Assembly: GCF_003449015.1 (NCBI RefSeq)
Contig: NZ_QRGD01000003.1
Coordinates: 248,001 to 312,000, forward strand
DNA: 64,000 nucleotides
DNA from: Aureibaculum luteum
Lineage (GTDB): Bacteria > Bacteroidota > Bacteroidia > Flavobacteriales > Flavobacteriaceae
Reading direction: 5' to 3'
Each line of letters begins with the position of its first letter. Positions within the stretch are counted from its first letter, which is position 1. Below are positions 29,948-39,051 of this stretch, piece after piece. The notes below the pieces were generated by a model. It saw only the letters and a program-made list of their open reading frames with translations, did not search any database and had not been told where the DNA came from. Position numbers and translations under genes: made by a program.

Positions 29948-30407
29948 CTGGAATGTCATTTTCACCACCCATTACATCTTCTGCCAATTGAGCAAAATCT
30001 CCCGTAGCATCATCAATTGCTTTTTCATAACTATCCTTATCCCAAATCTCAATAATATTCACAGCTGAAGACAACACTACTTCATTAGAAATACTTGCAA
30101 AAGAATGCAAGTCCTTCGGTATTAATAACCGGCCAGAAGCATCTAAATCGACCATTTTTACACCAGCCGTAAACCTTCTTATAAAATCATTGTTCTTTTT
30201 CACAAACCTATTCAGTTTGTTCACTTTTTGCATTAGCACATTCCACTCACTCATTGGGTAAATTTCCAGGCAGGGTTGAAACACCGCTCGCTTAATAACA
30301 AAACCTTCATCTATAACAGAATTCAGTTGTTTTTTAAGCTGAGATGGCAACATTAACCGACCTTTTTTATCGGCCTTACATTCGTATGTCCCAATCAGGT
30401 TTACCAC
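29934..30407 (-). CDS. mraZ: Transcriptional regulator MraZ
   Basis: A SpoVT/AbrB-fold DNA-binding protein with two MraZ repeats, visible as IGTYECKADKKGRLMLPSQL near the N-terminus and VDLDASGRLLIPKDL in the second half. It represses its own dcw operon in E. coli. The start is uncertain: GTG at 30407 (MVNLIGTYE, 157 residues) is family-like, while TTG at 30416 adds three residues. The promoter, with three operator-like direct repeats, lies immediately upstream, and a fourth repeat lies over the start codon itself. Confidence 0.94.
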   Translation of the reverse strand: MVNLIGTYECKADKKGRLMLPSQLKKQLNSVIDEGFVIKRAVFQPCLEIYPMSEWNVLMQKVNKLNRFVKKNNDFIRRFTAGVKMVDLDASGRLLIPKDLHSFASISNEVVLSSAVNIIEIWDKDSYEKAIDDATGDFAQLAEDVMGGENDIPDELS

Positions 30408-30409
30408 TT
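30400..30409 (-). promoter_or_regulatory. Fourth MraZ-type repeat over the mraZ start codon
   Basis: The plus-strand 10-mer TTTACCACTT is identical to the promoter repeats at 30441-30450 and 30461-30470. It overlaps the proposed GTG start. The distance to the first promoter repeat is 41 bp, about four helical turns, so it would face the same side of the DNA. Confidence 0.5.
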
Positions 30410-30426
30410 GATGCAATATTTAAGGA

Positions 30427-30434
30427 CAAATATA
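30427..30434 (-). promoter_or_regulatory. -7 box of the mraZ/dcw promoter
   Basis: TATATTTG on the minus strand matches TAnnTTTG fully. The predicted start of transcription lies near 30420, giving a leader of only about 10-15 bases before mraZ. The -33 region is occupied by the operator-like repeats rather than by a TTG. Confidence 0.65.
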
Positions 30435-30438
30435 CAGA

Positions 30439-30470
30439 TTTTTACCACTTTTTACCATTTTTTACCACTT
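30439..30470 (-). promoter_or_regulatory. Three tandem 10-bp repeats, probable MraZ operator
   Basis: On the minus strand the units read GTGGTAAAAA, ATGGTAAAAA, GTGGTAAAAA with an exact 10-bp period, immediately upstream of the -7 box. MraZ of E. coli is known to bind direct repeats with a TGGG core spaced 10 bp before mraZ. Here the core would be TGGT. Position, period and number make autoregulation likely. Confidence 0.75.
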
Positions 30471-30629
30471 TGTTAATAACTTTATATCTTGAAATTTATT
30501 GCATTGATTGATAAGCATTTAAATTTTTTGTTCATTTTTTTGGCAATAAATGATAGATCATTTTAAAGAATTGCAGTACTTTAATCCAAAATCATTATTT
30601 TTGTCAATAACGCAACAAACCAATTTTTA

Positions 30630-31394
30630 ATGGGATACGAATACAAGGAAGAAGGGAAATTTAATTACTTAGAAGCTGGAGAAGGAAGACCTATCATTAT
30701 TTTACATGGATTGATGGGTAACCTAAGTAACTTCGATAAAGTTTTTGAATATTTTTCCAAAAAAGGGTACAAAATTTTAATGCCAGAATTACCTATTTAT
30801 AAGCTTCCGATACTAAAAACTAATGTAAAAAATCTGGCAAAATTTATTAAATCATTTACCGAACATAAAAAACTCGATAATTATATTTTATTAGGCAATT
30901 CACTAGGTGGCCATATTGCACTTTACTACACAAAGCAATATCCAGAAAAAGTTGACGGAATTGTGCTAACTGGAAGTTCTGGTTTATACGAAAACTCTAT
31001 GGGTGAAAGCTACCCAAAAAGAGGTGATTATGAATATATAAGAAACAAGGCCGAAAGTGTTTTTTATGACCCAAAAGTGGCTACAAAAGAAATTGTTGAT
31101 GAAGTATATGAAAGCATAAACGACAGAAACAAATTGATTAGAACATTAGCCATTGCCAAAAGTGCTATACGTCATAACATGGCAAAAGACCTGCCTAAAA
31201 TGAAGTTACCAGCAGGATTAATTTGGGGTAAAAACGACGAGGTTACACCTCCTGAAGTTGCTAAAGAGTTTAATCAGCTACTCCCAAATTCTACACTATA
31301 TTGGATTGACAAATGTGGACATGCCCCTATGATGGAGCATCCAGATAAGTTCAATGAGCATTTGGAAGCATGGTTAAATCAAGAGAAGTTGTAA
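30630..31394 (+). CDS. Alpha/beta hydrolase
   Basis: A 254-residue cytoplasmic alpha/beta-fold hydrolase. The oxyanion segment IILHGLMGN is near residue 26, the nucleophile elbow is GNSLGG (Ser at about 92), the acid lies in IWGKNDEVTPPE and the catalytic His in KCGHAPMMEHP near the C-terminus. The architecture fits small esterases and C-C hydrolases of the MhpC/BphD type; the substrate cannot be named. It is divergent from mraZ and 69 bp before engB, an arrangement that suggests co-transcription with the GTPase. Confidence 0.85.
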   Translation: MGYEYKEEGKFNYLEAGEGRPIIILHGLMGNLSNFDKVFEYFSKKGYKILMPELPIYKLPILKTNVKNLAKFIKSFTEHKKLDNYILLGNSLGGHIALYYTKQYPEKVDGIVLTGSSGLYENSMGESYPKRGDYEYIRNKAESVFYDPKVATKEIVDEVYESINDRNKLIRTLAIAKSAIRHNMAKDLPKMKLPAGLIWGKNDEVTPPEVAKEFNQLLPNSTLYWIDKCGHAPMMEHPDKFNEHLEAWLNQEKL

Positions 31395-31463
31395 GACATA
31401 TATCTGCTTCACTCATTAAATAAAGATACTTCCTGATAGTACTTATAAATTGATTTTTGAAAT

Positions 31464-32078
31464 ATGAAAATTAAAACCGCTGAATTTGTTATTAGCAATA
31501 CAGACATAAAAAGATGTCCTACAGATCAAATTCCAGAGTATGCCTTTATCGGAAGATCTAACGTAGGAAAATCTTCATTGATTAACATGTTAGTCAATCA
31601 AAACAAATTGGCTAAAACTTCAGGAAGACCTGGGAAAACACAACTAATCAATCATTTTAAAATTAATGACGAATGGTTTTTAGTAGATTTACCTGGCTAT
31701 GGCTATGCCCAAGTTTCCAAAAGTAAACGTAAAGTTTTTCAAGAGTTTATAACTGAATATTTCCTAAAAAGAGAACAACTCGTTTGTACTTTTCTTTTAG
31801 TTGACAGCCGACACGAACCGCAAAAAGTAGATCTAGAATTTATGCGTTTTTTAGGAGAGCATGAAATTCCATTTATGCTTGTCTTTACCAAATCAGACAA
31901 ACTAAAACCGGGTGCGATTCACAAAAACTTAAAAATATTTGAAAAGAAAATGTTAGAAGCTGGTTGGGGAGCTATCCCTAGAGCTTTTGTTACCTCCGCA
32001 ACAGGAAAAGACGGAAAAGAAGAACTGCTAGAATATATAGGCGAATTAAATGCAATGATCGCATCGCAAGAGGAGTAA
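31464..32078 (+). CDS. engB: Ribosome biogenesis GTPase YsxC/EngB
   Basis: A 204-residue TRAFAC GTPase for assembly of the large ribosomal subunit. G1 is GRSNVGKSSLIN (about 30-41), G2 is the TSGRPGKTQ region, G3 is DLPGYGYA, G4 is TKSDK and G5 is in FVTSATGKDG. Size and motif spacing match the family. It lies between the hydrolase and the pseudouridine synthase in the same direction. Confidence 0.96.
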   Translation: MKIKTAEFVISNTDIKRCPTDQIPEYAFIGRSNVGKSSLINMLVNQNKLAKTSGRPGKTQLINHFKINDEWFLVDLPGYGYAQVSKSKRKVFQEFITEYFLKREQLVCTFLLVDSRHEPQKVDLEFMRFLGEHEIPFMLVFTKSDKLKPGAIHKNLKIFEKKMLEAGWGAIPRAFVTSATGKDGKEELLEYIGELNAMIASQEE

Positions 32079-32108
32079 AAAAAATAGCAGTAAAATAATT
32101 TTTATAAA

Positions 32109-32795
32109 GTGAAATCCACCAAAGACAATTTACAAGTTTTACACGAAGATAATCATATTATTATCGTGAATAAACGCGTTGGGGATATTATTCAAGGAGA
32201 CAAAACTGGCGACACACCCCTAAGTGAAATTGTAAAGCAATACATTGCAATTAAATATCAAAAAAAAGGAAATGTATTTCTAGGCGTAGTGCATCGTTTA
32301 GATAGACCAACAAGTGGAATTGTTATTTTTGCACGAACTTCAAAAGCCTTAGAACGTCTTAATAAAATGCTTCGTGATAAAGAAATTAAGAAAACCTATT
32401 GGGCCATTGTAAAAAACAAGCCTGAAAAGGAAAAGGACACACTAATACACTACTTGAAAAAAAATCCGAAAAACAATAAATCAACGACCTTCCCTAACCC
32501 AACACCAGAAGCAAAAAAAGCAATTCTACACTATCAACTTATTAAAAGGTTAGATAATTACTTCTTACTAAAAGTAGATTTAGAAACCGGACGTCATCAT
32601 CAAATCAGAGCACAATTAGCGGCCATAAAAAGCCCTATCAAAGGCGATTTAAAGTATGGTGCTAAAAGAAGTAACCCAGACGGCGGAATAAGCTTACATG
32701 CCAAAGCTATAGCATTTACACACCCCGTAAGTAAAGAGTTGATTTCTATAATCAGTGAGACACCCAACGAACCAGTATGGAACAGCTGTACCTAA
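32109..32795 (+). CDS. RluA-family pseudouridine synthase
   Basis: A 228-residue RNA pseudouridine synthase. The catalytic Asp lies in VHRLDRPTSGIVIFA, and the later motifs ETGRHHQIRAQLA and LHAKAIAFTHP are characteristic of the RluA family. There is no N-terminal S4 domain, so it is a minimal type similar to RluA/TruC. The start is GTG, 30 bp after engB, so the pair is probably one transcript with a joint ribosome or RNA maturation theme. The modified position is not predictable. Confidence 0.92.
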   Translation: MKSTKDNLQVLHEDNHIIIVNKRVGDIIQGDKTGDTPLSEIVKQYIAIKYQKKGNVFLGVVHRLDRPTSGIVIFARTSKALERLNKMLRDKEIKKTYWAIVKNKPEKEKDTLIHYLKKNPKNNKSTTFPNPTPEAKKAILHYQLIKRLDNYFLLKVDLETGRHHQIRAQLAAIKSPIKGDLKYGAKRSNPDGGISLHAKAIAFTHPVSKELISIISETPNEPVWNSCT

Positions 32796-32800
32796 TAATA

Positions 32801-34348
32801 TTACCGCTTTGCTAATCTAAATTTTGCTTGTATAATTTCGTCTATGGGCTTATTTTCTATTTTACTTTCTAACCAAGACACAATATCTAGATATAAAAAT
32901 GCTCTTCGTTCGTAAGGATCGTCTTCGTATTGTTTCAATGTAGTATGTAATTTTATAAATTCTTTTTTGAATTCATGCGGATACACATCTCCAATAGTTC
33001 TTAAAAATTTAATCATTTCTTTTTGCACCTCATTGAGCTCATTCATCTTCAGTAAAAACTTGTAAGTACTCTTCAACTGTACTTCTAAATGATAATCTAA
33101 ACCAACCTCATAATGTGCAAATAAACTTAGCACCCTTGCAAAACAGAGTAAATCTTCACGCATTTCTAAGGTTTTGTTATTGATAATTTTATCTAAATAT
33201 TCAATACATTTCCTACAGTTTCCAGCTCCAAAATACAAACTCGCAATTTTGTAATAAAACACCATAACATGATGACTATCAATCCTATCCTTATAAAGCT
33301 TAATTCCTTTTAAAATTTCATCAACTAAAGGCAATCCCTCTTTAAAGGTACCCTCCAGAAAGTGTAAATTTAGTTTATTGCTATACAGATACATAAAACT
33401 CAACACGTTTACATTATCCTCGTTTGGCAACAAGTCCTTATCTGCAATTATAATCTCAAACTTAGCTAACGCTTTTTTAAATTTAGAATCGTATTGGGTA
33501 TAAAAAAGTGATTCTAATAAATAATGATACCCTTTTAAAAAGAATACAGGATTTAAACGAATCATGCTGTCATTTTTCATAAATAAATCAACCCATTTGG
33601 TGGCATATTTATAAGAATTTAAAAAATCTTGGATTAAAAAACTATACCACAGATGGGATTTATACAGCCATAATTTTTCTCTAAACCCCAATTCGGAAAG
33701 CTTGAAATTTGGCATTCTCGCATTAAAATAATCTGTAATTTCTTGATATTCTGCATTGTTTTTGGCATAACCAGACTTCAATAAAATACCATACAGTTGT
33801 AAGGATAAATTCGACAATTTACTGGTTATGGTATTTTGAATGCTCAACATCTTTGCCTGTTCGGTAAGCTCATCAGCACGATTACTAAGACTTCGTGTAA
33901 TATATTGAGATTCAATTACTTTTTCAAGCTCTACAATTTCATAAGCTAATATTTTCTCTTCATTATCAATAGCTGTATTTTTGGCTTTATCTAATAATTT
34001 TAAACTCTGTTTGTATAACCCTTTATGATAAAGTATGGTAGCAAAATCAAGCTGCTCTCTTATCTGAGCTCTAGTATTTTGATGAAGCGGATTTAATCGT
34101 AGACTAATTAAAATTTGCTTGTATAGGTGGGCCTTTAAATTAGAGAGTTGTGCCTTTTTAACGATATCGCTCTTTAGAATAGATTTCTCATCATATTTGT
34201 TTAATTTGTCAAGCAAATTAAACAAAGCCAAAAACTTAGAATCAGTATTACCTCCAAGTCGACCTACATAAAGTTTAAACTGTCTTTTTTCTGATTTTGA
34301 TAGTGATTTTACTAAAACAAATAAATTATCTTTTTGCTGGCTAGTCAT
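32801..34348 (-). CDS. Uncharacterised helical-repeat protein
   Basis: I do not recognise a characterised family. The 515-residue protein has no signal peptide or membrane segment. It begins with a charged segment (KSLSKSEKRQFKLYVGR) and then shows many amphipathic helices with TPR-like spacing, for example YYKIASLYFGAGNCRKCIEYLDKII near residues 365-390. A scaffold or regulatory role is possible but unsupported. It is convergent with the pseudouridine synthase (5-bp gap) and divergent from leuA. Codon use looks like its neighbours. Confidence 0.75.
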   Translation of the reverse strand: MTSQQKDNLFVLVKSLSKSEKRQFKLYVGRLGGNTDSKFLALFNLLDKLNKYDEKSILKSDIVKKAQLSNLKAHLYKQILISLRLNPLHQNTRAQIREQLDFATILYHKGLYKQSLKLLDKAKNTAIDNEEKILAYEIVELEKVIESQYITRSLSNRADELTEQAKMLSIQNTITSKLSNLSLQLYGILLKSGYAKNNAEYQEITDYFNARMPNFKLSELGFREKLWLYKSHLWYSFLIQDFLNSYKYATKWVDLFMKNDSMIRLNPVFFLKGYHYLLESLFYTQYDSKFKKALAKFEIIIADKDLLPNEDNVNVLSFMYLYSNKLNLHFLEGTFKEGLPLVDEILKGIKLYKDRIDSHHVMVFYYKIASLYFGAGNCRKCIEYLDKIINNKTLEMREDLLCFARVLSLFAHYEVGLDYHLEVQLKSTYKFLLKMNELNEVQKEMIKFLRTIGDVYPHEFKKEFIKLHTTLKQYEDDPYERRAFLYLDIVSWLESKIENKPIDEIIQAKFRLAKR

Positions 34349-34497
34349 TGTAACAAATAAAGTGATATACCTCTTATTATCAGTATTTTAAATACCTCAC
34401 GCTTTGGTTAAGCATTGTAAAAATACATTATATTTCGCTTTAAAAAGCACAGCAAAATATAAATTCGTTAAATAATAAAGAAATATATCATTAAAAA

Positions 34498-35670
34498 ATG
34501 AGCAAAGATAAAGTCCAAATATTCGACACCACACTAAGAGACGGAGAGCAAGTCCCTGGATGTAAGCTAAATACAGAACAGAAGTTAGTTATTGCAGAAC
34601 GTTTAGACGAGTTAGGTGTTGATATTATTGAAGCAGGCTTCCCCGTTTCTAGTCCAGGTGATTTTAAATCGGTTGAAGAAATTTCAAAATTAATAAAGAA
34701 TGCTACTGTTTGCGGATTAACAAGATCTGTAAAAAAAGATATTGAAGTAGCTGCTGAAGCATTAAAATATGCTAAAAAACCAAGAATTCATACTGGTATT
34801 GGAACATCAGATTCTCATATTCTACATAAATTTAATTCAACTAGAGAAAAAATTATAGAACGTGCTGTTGATTCCGTAAAATATGCAAAATCGTTTGTAG
34901 AAGATGTTGAATTTTATGCCGAAGATGCGGGTAGAACGGATAACGATTATTTAGCCCAAGTTTGTGAAGCTGTAATCAAAGCAGGAGCTACGGTATTAAA
35001 CATTCCAGATACTACAGGGTATTGTTTACCTGAAGAATATGGTGCAAAAATGAAATACCTAAAAGAAAATGTAAAAGGTATAGATAAAGTTATCTTGTCT
35101 TGTCATTGTCACAACGATTTAGGTTTGGCAACTGCCAACTCCATTGCTGGTGTAGTAAATGGTGCAAGACAGATAGAATGTACCATTAATGGCATTGGAG
35201 AAAGAGCTGGTAACACTGCTTTGGAAGAGGTTGTAATGATATTAAAACAACATCCATATTTGAACTTAGACACTAATATCAATACACAATTATTATATGA
35301 CACGAGTCAAATGGTTATTGAGAACATGGGTATTTATGTTCAACCGAACAAAGCAATTGTTGGTGCAAACGCATTTGCTCATAGCTCAGGAATTCATCAA
35401 GATGGAATGATAAAAAACAAAAAAACGTACGAAATTATCGATCCAAATGAAGTAGGCGTAACCGATTCAGCTATTATATTAACTGCTAGAAGTGGAAGAG
35501 CGGCTTTGGCATATAGAGCTAAAAAAGTAGGTTATGATCTTACTAAAATTCAATTGGATGAAGTGTATCCAATATTTCTAAACTTTGCGGATAAAAAGAA
35601 AGAAATTGTTGATATGGATATTCATCTAATAATTAAGAATAGTAGTGTAGATTGCTCTATAGTTGCTTAA
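34498..35670 (+). CDS. leuA: 2-isopropylmalate synthase, short form lacking the regulatory domain
   Basis: A DRE-TIM metallolyase condensing 2-oxoisovalerate with acetyl-CoA, the first step of leucine synthesis. Visible are [13 protein letters not shown] with the metal Asp, the general base segment [11 protein letters not shown], metal-binding histidines in SCHCHNDLG, and [14 protein letters not shown]. The chain stops after 390 residues, so the C-terminal LeuA dimer/allosteric domain of the about 520-residue enzymes is absent. Homocitrate or citramalate synthase are alternatives, but leuB follows at 58 bp in the same direction, supporting leucine. Confidence 0.9.
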   Translation: MSKDKVQIFDTTLRDGEQVPGCKLNTEQKLVIAERLDELGVDIIEAGFPVSSPGDFKSVEEISKLIKNATVCGLTRSVKKDIEVAAEALKYAKKPRIHTGIGTSDSHILHKFNSTREKIIERAVDSVKYAKSFVEDVEFYAEDAGRTDNDYLAQVCEAVIKAGATVLNIPDTTGYCLPEEYGAKMKYLKENVKGIDKVILSCHCHNDLGLATANSIAGVVNGARQIECTINGIGERAGNTALEEVVMILKQHPYLNLDTNINTQLLYDTSQMVIENMGIYVQPNKAIVGANAFAHSSGIHQDGMIKNKKTYEIIDPNEVGVTDSAIILTARSGRAALAYRAKKVGYDLTKIQLDEVYPIFLNFADKKKEIVDMDIHLIIKNSSVDCSIVA

Positions 35671-35728
35671 TTAAAAAAATAGAGAATAGAAAAAACAGTA
35701 AATAAGAATAAATAATAGAACATATAAT

Positions 35729-36844
35729 ATGAAATTAAATATAGCAGTTTTACCAGGAGATGGTATCGGACCAGAAGTCACAAAACAGGCTAAAAAAGTA
35801 TTAGAAGCAGTTGCTCATCAATTCAATCATACTTTTATTTTTAAGGAAGCCTTAGTAGGTGCTGTGGCAATTGATAAAACAGGAGAACCATTTCCACAAG
35901 AAACAATGGATTTATGTTTAAATACTGATGCGGTACTTTTCGGTGCTATTGGCGACCCTAAATATGACAACGATCCTTCTGCAAAAGTAAGACCTGAGCA
36001 AGGTTTATTAAAAATGAGAAAAGATTTAGGTTTATTTACTAATATTAGACCTGTAAAAGCTTTTGAACAATTATTAGATAAATCTCCTCTAAAAAAGGAA
36101 ATTATTAAAGGAGCTGACCTCACAATTTACCGTGAACTTACTGGCGGTATCTATTTTGGTGAGAAAAAAATAAGCGAAGATGGTAAAACGGCTTCTGATT
36201 TAGGAGAATATAGTGCCTACGAAATTGAACGTATTGCTCACGCAGCTTTTAAAGCAGCTCAAACTAGAAGAAAAAAATTAACCTTGGTTGATAAAGCCAA
36301 TGTATTAGAATCTTCTCGATTATGGAGAAAAGTAGTTACTGAAATTGCTAAAGAATATAAAGATGTAGAATTGCACTATCTTTTTGTAGACAATGCTGCA
36401 ATGCAAATGATTTTAAACCCTACACAATTCGATGTTATTTTAACTGATAATTTATTTGGCGATATTATCTCTGACGAAGCTAGTGTAATAGGTGGTTCAA
36501 TTGGTTTATTAGCATCAGCTTCTATAGGTGAAAAACATGCTGTATTTGAGCCTATTCACGGATCATACCCTCAAGCAACAGGAAAAGGAATTGCAAATCC
36601 AATTGCTTCTATTTTATCTGCTGCAATGTTACTCGAACATTTTGGTTTGAATGAAGAAGCTGCGGTAATTCATAAAGCGGTAAATAAATCTTTAGAATTA
36701 AAAATATCAACACCTGATATTTTACCAGATTCTAAAATCACAACGTCTAAAGTGGGCGATTTCATTGCCGACTATATTCATTATCCAGAAGATACAAATA
36801 TGAATTATCATAATATTCATATTGGACAATCGACAATTATTTAA
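35729..36844 (+). CDS. leuB: 3-isopropylmalate dehydrogenase
   Basis: A 371-residue NAD-dependent decarboxylating dehydrogenase of the leucine pathway. Marks are LPGDGIGPEV at the start, GAIGDPKYDN, RPEQGLLKMRKDLGLFTNIRP with substrate-binding arginines, DKANVLESSRLWR with the catalytic Lys, the metal Asp region LTDNLFGDIISDEAS, and FEPIHGSYPQATGKGIANP. It pairs with leuA; leuC and leuD are not in the window. A strong terminator follows. Confidence 0.96.
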   Translation: MKLNIAVLPGDGIGPEVTKQAKKVLEAVAHQFNHTFIFKEALVGAVAIDKTGEPFPQETMDLCLNTDAVLFGAIGDPKYDNDPSAKVRPEQGLLKMRKDLGLFTNIRPVKAFEQLLDKSPLKKEIIKGADLTIYRELTGGIYFGEKKISEDGKTASDLGEYSAYEIERIAHAAFKAAQTRRKKLTLVDKANVLESSRLWRKVVTEIAKEYKDVELHYLFVDNAAMQMILNPTQFDVILTDNLFGDIISDEASVIGGSIGLLASASIGEKHAVFEPIHGSYPQATGKGIANPIASILSAAMLLEHFGLNEEAAVIHKAVNKSLELKISTPDILPDSKITTSKVGDFIADYIHYPEDTNMNYHNIHIGQSTII

Positions 36845-36862
36845 TATTTGAATTTGATTGAT

Positions 36863-36894
36863 AAAAAAACCGAAGCCAAGGCTTCGGTTTTTTT
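36863..36894. terminator. Bidirectional terminator between leuB and the beta-barrel gene
   Basis: CCGAAGC-CAAG-GCTTCGG flanked by A-run and T-run on the two sides, so it can stop transcription from leuB (plus) and from the convergent gene ending at 36915 (minus). Confidence 0.92.
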
Positions 36895-36914
36895 GTACTT
36901 ATTATTTGTTTTTC

Positions 36915-37463
36915 TTAGAAGTGAAGAGCAAATCCAATATTTAATGAAAGAGGATTAGTTTCACCATCTCCTGCATCTTCATTGAATCCATAATCATATC
37001 TTATACCTGGCTCGATACTCACATTTTCATTTAAAAACCAAGCGTATCCTGCATGTGCACCAATAAACATTGGACTAAATTCATCTCCAGAAACTCCGTT
37101 TAAATCTATTCCTACAGGAATCTTACCCATAATATAATATTTACCTCCAACTTTATAAGAGAAAATTCCATCACCATTACTAGAATCACCATAACCCAAT
37201 CCAACTTTTACAGCTAAATCATCTATAACGAAGTAACCCCCTTCTGCACCAACATTCCATTGATTATCACCATCAATATCGGTAAAAGAAAAACCTGTAT
37301 TACCGCCATAACCTAGGCTACCAAAAGCAGCAAACTTAGTATTAGCTTCTATTAACCATTTACCTTGAGATGTTTGGCTAGCATTTTGACTTACATTTTC
37401 CTCTTGAGCATTCACATTAAAACTAAACAATGCAACTGCTGCAACTACTAATAATTTTTTCAT
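36915..37463 (-). CDS. Small outer-membrane beta-barrel protein
   Basis: A 182-residue secreted protein with a clear signal peptide (MKKLLVVAAVALFSFNVNAQ, cleavage near residue 20). The rest shows alternating hydrophobic strands with aromatic residues (VGAEGGYFVIDDLAVKVGLGYG) and ends in LSLNIGFALHF with a terminal Phe, typical of outer-membrane barrels of about eight strands. It resembles the OmpW/OprF-type small barrel proteins common in Bacteroidetes. Function is unknown. It is isolated, with a bidirectional terminator behind it. Confidence 0.85.
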   Translation of the reverse strand: MKKLLVVAAVALFSFNVNAQEENVSQNASQTSQGKWLIEANTKFAAFGSLGYGGNTGFSFTDIDGDNQWNVGAEGGYFVIDDLAVKVGLGYGDSSNGDGIFSYKVGGKYYIMGKIPVGIDLNGVSGDEFSPMFIGAHAGYAWFLNENVSIEPGIRYDYGFNEDAGDGETNPLSLNIGFALHF

Positions 37464-37806
37464 GATTTAATTAATTTTTATTTTGTTAAACAATGTAAAC
37501 GATGACTCTTATCTTTTATTTCACAAAAAAACAGTTGTTAAATAGTTCTTTTTTTATGGTCAACATAAGTAACTAATTCCCTACATTTTACTAAATATTA
37601 TTTTTCAATTTCGATTAAAATTATTTCTATAAAAAATCAATTCACAATGGCTCCTTTCTAAAGTGGTATTTATAGATAATAGAAGTACGATAAGTGTTAA
37701 ATTTCAAAGTTTTCCAGTATTTGTGTAACAAACCTATGTCTTAAGGCGTCTCTTATAAAAGCAATACGCTTTTATACATTTTTCATTCAACACTAAAATC
37801 CAATTA
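37464..37806. other. 343-bp divergent intergenic region before the ABC/HlyD operon
   Basis: No coding frame is convincing. It separates the barrel gene from the efflux operon and carries one strong palindrome at 37754-37776, noted separately. No ATPase gene is hidden here. Confidence 0.55.
37754..37776. promoter_or_regulatory. Inverted repeat before the efflux operon
   Basis: TATAAAAGC-AATAC-GCTTTTATA, two perfect 9-bp arms ending 30 bp before the first permease start. It may be an operator for a repressor of the operon or a leader hairpin. Confidence 0.4.
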
Positions 37807-39051
37807 ATGTTCGACATTGATCGTTGGCAAGAAATATTTGATACTATATCAAAAAACAAATTAAGAACCTTTCTTACAGGTATTTCTGTGGCTTCTGGTA
37901 TTTTTATTTTGGTAATTTTATTAGGTTTTGGACAAGGATTTCAAAATGGCATTCAAAAAGAATTTGAAGGTGATGCTACCAATAGAGTTTGGGTTTGGAC
38001 CGAAGTTACTACCAAAGAATTTAACGGCTTAAACCCTGGAAGATCAATTCACTTGAGCAACTCAGACTATAACCAAGCTTCTATCCTTTTTAGTGATGAT
38101 ATAGAATATAAATCTGGAGTATTTAGAGTTTGGGGTTCTACCATAAATTACAAGAAAGAATCTGGCTCTTTTGGTATTCAAGGCGTGAGCCCTGATTATC
38201 AAAAAATAGAAAATGTAAAAATGATTACTGGACGTTTTTTGAACCAAATTGATATGGATAAACTTCAAAAAGTGGTTATTATCAGTAAAAAAATCAAACG
38301 CGAATTAATGAAGGAGGTTGAAAACCCCTTGAATGAATTTTTACAAATCTCAGGTATTAATTTTAAAATTGTTGGTGTATATACCGATGCTGGTGGAGAA
38401 CGTGAAGAAAATAGAGTTTATGTACCTACTAGTACAGCTCAAAGTGTTTTTAATGGTAAAAATAGAATGGCCAATATGTCTTTTACGATTGCCCCTCAAG
38501 AAACTTTTGAAGCATCAGTAATAGCATCAACCAAATTCACAAATAAATTAAAACAGTATCTCCAACAATCGCATCAAGTAGCTCCAGACGATAATGCCAT
38601 AGGTATTTTTAATGCCCAGCAAGAAGCCAAACGCTTTTTCACATTAACAGATAACATTTCACTATTCTTTTGGTTTGTAGGCATATGTACTATTATAGCT
38701 GGCGTAGTTGGCGTAAGTAATATTATGTTAATCATCGTGAAAGAACGAACCAAAGAAATTGGAATTAGAAAAGCATTAGGAGCTAAACCTTTATCAATTG
38801 TAGGTATGATTCTGCATGAGTCTATTTTTGTAACCGCAGTATCGGGATTTGCAGGATTAATTTTAAGTATGGGATTATTGGAAGTGTTGGGGCCCAATAT
38901 TGAAGTCGATTATATTTCAAACCCAACCGTCAATTTTTCAATTGCCATGACCATGGTAATTTTATTAATAGTAGCAGGTGCCTTGGCAGGTTTTTTTCCT
39001 GCATGGAAAGCGGCAAAAGTTCAACCCATTGTAGCGTTAAGAGATGAATAA
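37807..39051 (+). CDS. MacB-like ABC transporter permease (first)
   Basis: A 414-residue permease with the FtsX/MacB fold: one membrane segment near the N-terminus (about 24-42), a large periplasmic MacB_PCD-type domain, then three membrane segments in the last 150 residues. NIMLIIVKERTKEIGIRKALGA is the conserved cytoplasmic coupling segment. It overlaps the next permease by one base (stop/start) and is followed by an HlyD-like adaptor. Such sets export macrolides, peptides or envelope lipids. The usual MacB-type ATPase gene is not present on either side. Confidence 0.93.
   Translation: MFDIDRWQEIFDTISKNKLRTFLTGISVASGIFILVILLGFGQGFQNGIQKEFEGDATNRVWVWTEVTTKEFNGLNPGRSIHLSNSDYNQASILFSDDIEYKSGVFRVWGSTINYKKESGSFGIQGVSPDYQKIENVKMITGRFLNQIDMDKLQKVVIISKKIKRELMKEVENPLNEFLQISGINFKIVGVYTDAGGEREENRVYVPTSTAQSVFNGKNRMANMSFTIAPQETFEASVIASTKFTNKLKQYLQQSHQVAPDDNAIGIFNAQQEAKRFFTLTDNISLFFWFVGICTIIAGVVGVSNIMLIIVKERTKEIGIRKALGAKPLSIVGMILHESIFVTAVSGFAGLILSMGLLEVLGPNIEVDYISNPTVNFSIAMTMVILLIVAGALAGFFPAWKAAKVQPIVALRDE

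Noticed and set aside
38574-38897. 107-codon minus-strand frame inside the first permease
   Set aside because: Antisense shadow of the conserved NIMLII-ERTKEIGIRKALGA region of the real gene.
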